Part shown: positions 5,972 through 8,108 of the stretch, one piece after another
Layout of the letters: each line of letters begins with the position of its first letter
How positions within the stretch are numbered: the stretch's first letter is position 1
Assembly: GCA_034189725.1 (NCBI GenBank)
Contig: JAXHUK010000004.1
Span: 1-8,108 of the forward strand
Length of the DNA stretch: 8,108 bases
Reading direction: 5' to 3'
Source: JAXHUK01 sp034189725
Lineage (GTDB): Bacteria > Chloroflexota > Dehalococcoidia > SZUA-161
The notes under the pieces: generated by a model
Seen by the model: the letters and a program-made list of their open reading frames with translations, nothing else
Databases searched by the model: none
What the model was told of the DNA's origin: nothing
Translations under genes and position numbers: made by a program

Positions 5972-6559
5972 TCACCGCTTCGCCTCGCGCACTATCTTGT
6001 CAATAACCTTCGTGATATCACCCGAGGTATCAACAGAGAAGTGATTTCGACTGATTTTCTCAGCCCTCATGCTCATCCTTTGATAAACCCCCCAATCTGC
6101 ATCGGAGTTATTATCATAGTCAAAAGTAGCCATTCGGTCTTGAAGGCGTTTGCGTACTATGTCACCAGGAGCCCTCACTTTGACAATGAGTAGCTTTGCT
6201 CTGAGTCGCTCCGCGATATGATACAAACGTTCTCGATGTTGTTCTACCAGGTTGGTGGCATCAAGAATAACGGTAACCTCGCTACTGAGGAGTTCCTCTA
6301 TCAGGCGATAGCATGCAGAGAACAGCCGATGGCTCTCCTGCGCGGTGTAGGTTGGCGACAGGAATAATCTCTTACGTAATACGTCGCTTTCCAGCACAAC
6401 GCTGGGTAACCGTTCAGCTAACTTGCGACTGAAATACGACTTACCTGTCCCCGGCAAACCACTGATGATAACAAGCGCTGGTTTTGCTACGGGTTCGGGA
6501 AGTTCATTAAGCCCTTGCCTCAGTTTTTGTACGTCATCGATTGTTTGCTCTTGATCCAT
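5972..6559 (-). CDS. P-loop kinase of the AAA_33 / zeta-toxin-like type, substrate unknown
   Basis: A 195-residue nucleoside-triphosphate-dependent kinase of the small ATP-binding family that includes polynucleotide, gluconate and chloramphenicol-type phosphotransferases. Walker A is GLPGTGKS (34-41). SDVLRKRL (58-65) follows the second strand, where these kinases place a substrate-binding Asp (D59), and VILDATN (97-103) gives the Walker B-like strand with D100. APGDIVRKRLQDR (130-142) provides the arginine-rich lid. The first 27 residues are a polar extension. No membrane segment is present. It starts 34 nt after the PlsY-like gene, so the two are probably transcribed together, but no direct link to lipid synthesis can be seen. 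The ribosome site is poor (GAG just before ATG). The substrate could be a sugar, nucleic-acid end or small molecule. Confidence 0.85.
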   Translation of the reverse strand: MDQEQTIDDVQKLRQGLNELPEPVAKPALVIISGLPGTGKSYFSRKLAERLPSVVLESDVLRKRLFLSPTYTAQESHRLFSACYRLIEELLSSEVTVILDATNLVEQHRERLYHIAERLRAKLLIVKVRAPGDIVRKRLQDRMATFDYDNNSDADWGVYQRMSMRAEKISRNHFSVDTSGDITKVIDKIVREAKR

Positions 6560-6593
6560 CGCTCAGTTCTACGCAAGTATGTAAACCAACTGA

Positions 6594-7277
6594 CTAGATC
6601 TCGCTTCTATCGAAGAGAAGACGATTCAATAACATCCCTTTCTTTCCCGAAGGTTGCTTCAAGTCCTCACTTACACCAGCTGTCAACCTTCTCAGCTCAA
6701 TCAGAGCAAAGAGGGCTACGAAAGCCAGAATTACTTCCAGCGGCTGCCCCGTCCACCATGCCGTCAAGGGCAACACAGCGAAACCTATGGCCATTCCTAA
6801 CGGCAAACTCAGGCTTGGTGGACCACCGAACTTCAGACGCTCATCACACGATTGATTGTGCTGCAGGAATCGTGGAGCGGTTCTCACTAAAAATCCTATC
6901 AGCATAGGTACCAAGGCAATAAGCAAGGCGTTTGTTGCCAGAGCACCCGACATCGCCAATCCTATGCTGTTTCCCTTCTCTCCATCGAATTTGAGGAATA
7001 TAGGCCACATTTGCCCTGCTACCGCAGCCACCCCAGCAAAAGCAACCCAACCTGGTGCAAAGCCCAGGTCTCTTGCAACCAAAACAGCTATAATACCTTT
7101 AGCAAAATCGAAAATTACCCCGGCGAAGCCAAAGATACGACCCACATTTCGCCACAGAGCGATATGCATATCACTCTGTTCTCTTAGATCGACACCCCGA
7201 AGTCTGCCCATCAAGTACATTACAGGCAAGGCGCCGAGAAGATACGCCCCCAGGATCAATAACACATTATCCCACAT
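6594..7277 (-). CDS. PlsY-like acyl-phosphate:glycerol-3-phosphate acyltransferase, divergent
   Basis: Integral membrane protein of 227 residues resembling PlsY, which transfers an acyl group from acyl-phosphate to glycerol 3-phosphate to form lysophosphatidic acid. Hydrophobic spans are visible at about 4-23, 48-68, 75-95, 105-132 and 158-198. Family motifs are recognisable but altered. LGALPVMYLMGRLRGVDLR (14-32) matches the first motif start, FDFAKG (56-61) matches motif 2, and GQMWPIFLKFDGEKGNS (88-104) matches the GHxFPVFxxFKGGKGV motif. The GNPGATN part of motif 1 is replaced by SDMHIALWRNVG (35-46). It is somewhat longer than usual PlsY (about 200), with an extra polar loop at 133-155. 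The ATG has a good Shine-Dalgarno (AGGGGG, 7 nt away). It follows a broken degV gene and precedes the P-loop kinase. It may be a paralogue with changed substrate rather than the housekeeping enzyme. Confidence 0.8.
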   Translation of the reverse strand: MWDNVLLILGAYLLGALPVMYLMGRLRGVDLREQSDMHIALWRNVGRIFGFAGVIFDFAKGIIAVLVARDLGFAPGWVAFAGVAAVAGQMWPIFLKFDGEKGNSIGLAMSGALATNALLIALVPMLIGFLVRTAPRFLQHNQSCDERLKFGGPPSLSLPLGMAIGFAVLPLTAWWTGQPLEVILAFVALFALIELRRLTAGVSEDLKQPSGKKGMLLNRLLFDRSEI

Positions 7278-7477
7278 TACTAATCCCCCTAGCTCTTAAT
7301 GACTTAAACGATACAGAGACTTGTGTGCTGATCCCTCCAAATTTCAATTCCTAAGTCTGGTTCAATAGTATCAAACGCAGTTCACCTGTTTCCTTCTTGC
7401 CGAATCAATACGAAACACCAGTAGAGAAACCGATGGCAAGGCTCCCTGCTCCTCAGGATTAAAGGAAATGTATACAT
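7278..7477. other. Spacer between degV remnant and the PlsY-like gene
   Basis: About 200 bp with no recognised gene. It probably holds decayed remains of the degV C-terminal half, but I could not match any frame to the DegV family here. The only clear signal is the AGGGGG ribosome site of the PlsY-like gene at its low-coordinate end (about 7285-7290). Confidence 0.35.
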
Positions 7478-7821
7478 ACCTGTGGAATCTTCCATTGCTT
7501 TCTCTTCTGCTTTCATAACCGACTCGAACGCTATATCAAGGTGAGCAGGAAGCGTTATGCACAGTATACTTTATACTTTCCATTTATTGACTTGGCTCTT
7601 GGAATACGCGGAAGTAGTCTCATGGGGAAGAGGAGGAGACCACAGGTAATTTTTGCCCTTTTCGAAATTTCGCAGAATCCTTGTGACGTTATATCTCTAC
7701 CATCACGACAGCAGCGATTCCCAACAATCATGAGCAGGGGAATAATACACGTATTGTACTGGTGTACAATGCGTCGAGGGATACATGAACCGGTGTCCGC
7801 GATAACGGTGGCTTGACTCAT
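7478..7821 (-). pseudogene. Broken degV (fatty-acid-binding FakB-like) gene
   Basis: From ATG 7819-7821 the frame reads MSQATVIADTGSC, then IPLLMIVGNRCCRDGRDITS. This matches the DegV N-terminus (VTDSTxxLP and YRDGxDIT motifs). After SKRAK near 7650 the expected LPTTSxPSP is found only in another frame (LPVVSSSSP, stop at 7620-7622). The next part, HETTSAYSKSQVNK, is in the third frame and is followed by a TAA (7571-7573). Then comes SILCITLPAHL and AFESVMKAEEKA in that same frame, again DegV-like. Homology ends near 7478 and roughly the last two thirds of a 280-residue protein are absent. The two frame changes sit at runs of A and C. Family members bind fatty acids for FakA phosphorylation. 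The uninterrupted 118-codon frame 7555-7911 is only its first part. Confidence 0.75.
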
Positions 7822-7870
7822 AAGATTTTCGCTTGAAACCTTTTTGAACCCCTCACCACAGACCATACTC

Positions 7871-7899
7871 ATTGTAACAGCAAAGCAGGCATAGCGCAA
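7871..7899 (-). promoter_or_regulatory. Promoter of the degV-plsY-kinase unit
   Basis: On the minus strand, TTGCGC (7894-7899) and TACAAT (7871-7876) are 17 bp apart. The predicted start is near 7864, about 43 nt before the DegV ATG. The promoter supports a start at 7821, since the longer frame from 7911 would begin upstream of it. It may still drive the downstream genes after loss of degV. Confidence 0.5.
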
Positions 7900-8000
7900 C
7901 GAGTAGAACACTCAATTACACACCCGTTTTTCCTGGTTTACTGTCATTTTTCTATCTAAAAGTAATTATCGTGAATCATCAAATTCTGCAGGTTCCCTGA
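7900..8000. other. Divergent spacer between the degV and tRNA promoters
   Basis: AT-rich spacer of about 100 bp between two promoters pointing away from each other. I see no gene, operator or terminator in it. Confidence 0.4.
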
Positions 8001-8029
8001 TTGACGATGCATAGAGGCAATGGTATGAT
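8001..8029 (+). promoter_or_regulatory. Promoter of the tRNA gene
   Basis: TTGACG (8001-8006) and TATGAT (8024-8029) are separated by exactly 17 bp, close to the sigma70 consensus. The predicted start near 8036 leaves a leader of about 25 nt before the tRNA at 8061, which would be removed by RNase P. Confidence 0.7.
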
Positions 8030-8060
8030 AATAGCAAGATAAAGCCAGCGCCATAACCAT

Positions 8061-8108
8061 GGCAGCGTAGCTCAGAGGCCAGAGCGGGGGACTCATAAGC
8101 CCTTGGTC
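8061..8108 (+). tRNA. tRNA with CAT anticodon (elongator Met, or Ile2), 5' part only
   Basis: The first 48 nt fit a tRNA cut by the window edge. They show acceptor strand GGCAGCG, TA at positions 8-9, a D-arm of GCTC/GAGC around AGAGGCCA, the anticodon loop CTCATAA with CAT at 8094-8096, and the start of the variable loop TGGTC. The anticodon stem pairs GGGGA with GCCCT, leaving an A-G mismatch next to the loop. The 5' end is not that of an initiator tRNA. CAT could be elongator Met or, after lysidine modification by TilS, the Ile tRNA reading AUA. The missing 3' half is needed to decide. Confidence 0.9.

Noticed and set aside
7753..7770. Perfect 7-bp inverted repeat ATTGTAC/GTACAAT with 4-nt loop
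   Set aside because: It lies within the DegV coding remnant (residues VHQYN), is not near a promoter or followed by a T-run, and is probably chance.

Overview
The window comes from a bacterial chromosome, and I infer a Chloroflexota member, probably Dehalococcoidia-like. The reasons are an 853-residue SecA with an extra segment at about residues 155-188, the style of the Prs, DegV and PlsY-like proteins, and a tRNA resembling Chloroflexota tRNA-Met; no marker gene settles the taxonomy. Every protein gene lies on the minus strand, so transcription runs from high to low coordinates. Only the partial tRNA at the right edge is on the plus strand.

From right to left: a promoter at 8001-8029 drives a tRNA with a CAT anticodon that runs off the window. 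Divergent from it, a promoter at 7871-7899 reads into a broken degV gene (two frame changes, an internal stop, C-terminal part missing). It is followed by a PlsY-like acyltransferase with an altered first motif and a small P-loop kinase. DegV/FakB proteins carry fatty acids that are phosphorylated to acyl-phosphates, and PlsY uses acyl-phosphates to start phospholipid synthesis, so the degV-plsY pairing makes biochemical sense and its loss is notable.

Next, a strong sigma70-type promoter (5823-5851), overlapped by two palindromes, starts a leader of about 280 nt. The leader holds several hairpins, a T-run and a possible 33-codon membrane peptide. It leads into prs (PRPP synthetase) and secA (preprotein translocase ATPase), 9 nt apart and probably co-transcribed.

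Downstream of secA is a VapB-VapC (PIN-domain) toxin-antitoxin pair with its own promoter and repeated operator-like sites. The main discovery is that a second, decayed copy of the last codons, stop codon and trailer of secA lies just beyond vapC. The toxin-antitoxin pair therefore sits between two direct repeats of the secA 3' end (54 of 63 positions identical, offset exactly 737 bp). This looks like insertion at a gene's 3' end in which the target end was regenerated.

At the left edge is polX, a family X DNA polymerase with a C-terminal PHP domain. It runs off the window just after the first PHP metal motif. No CRISPR array, rRNA or transposase gene was seen.
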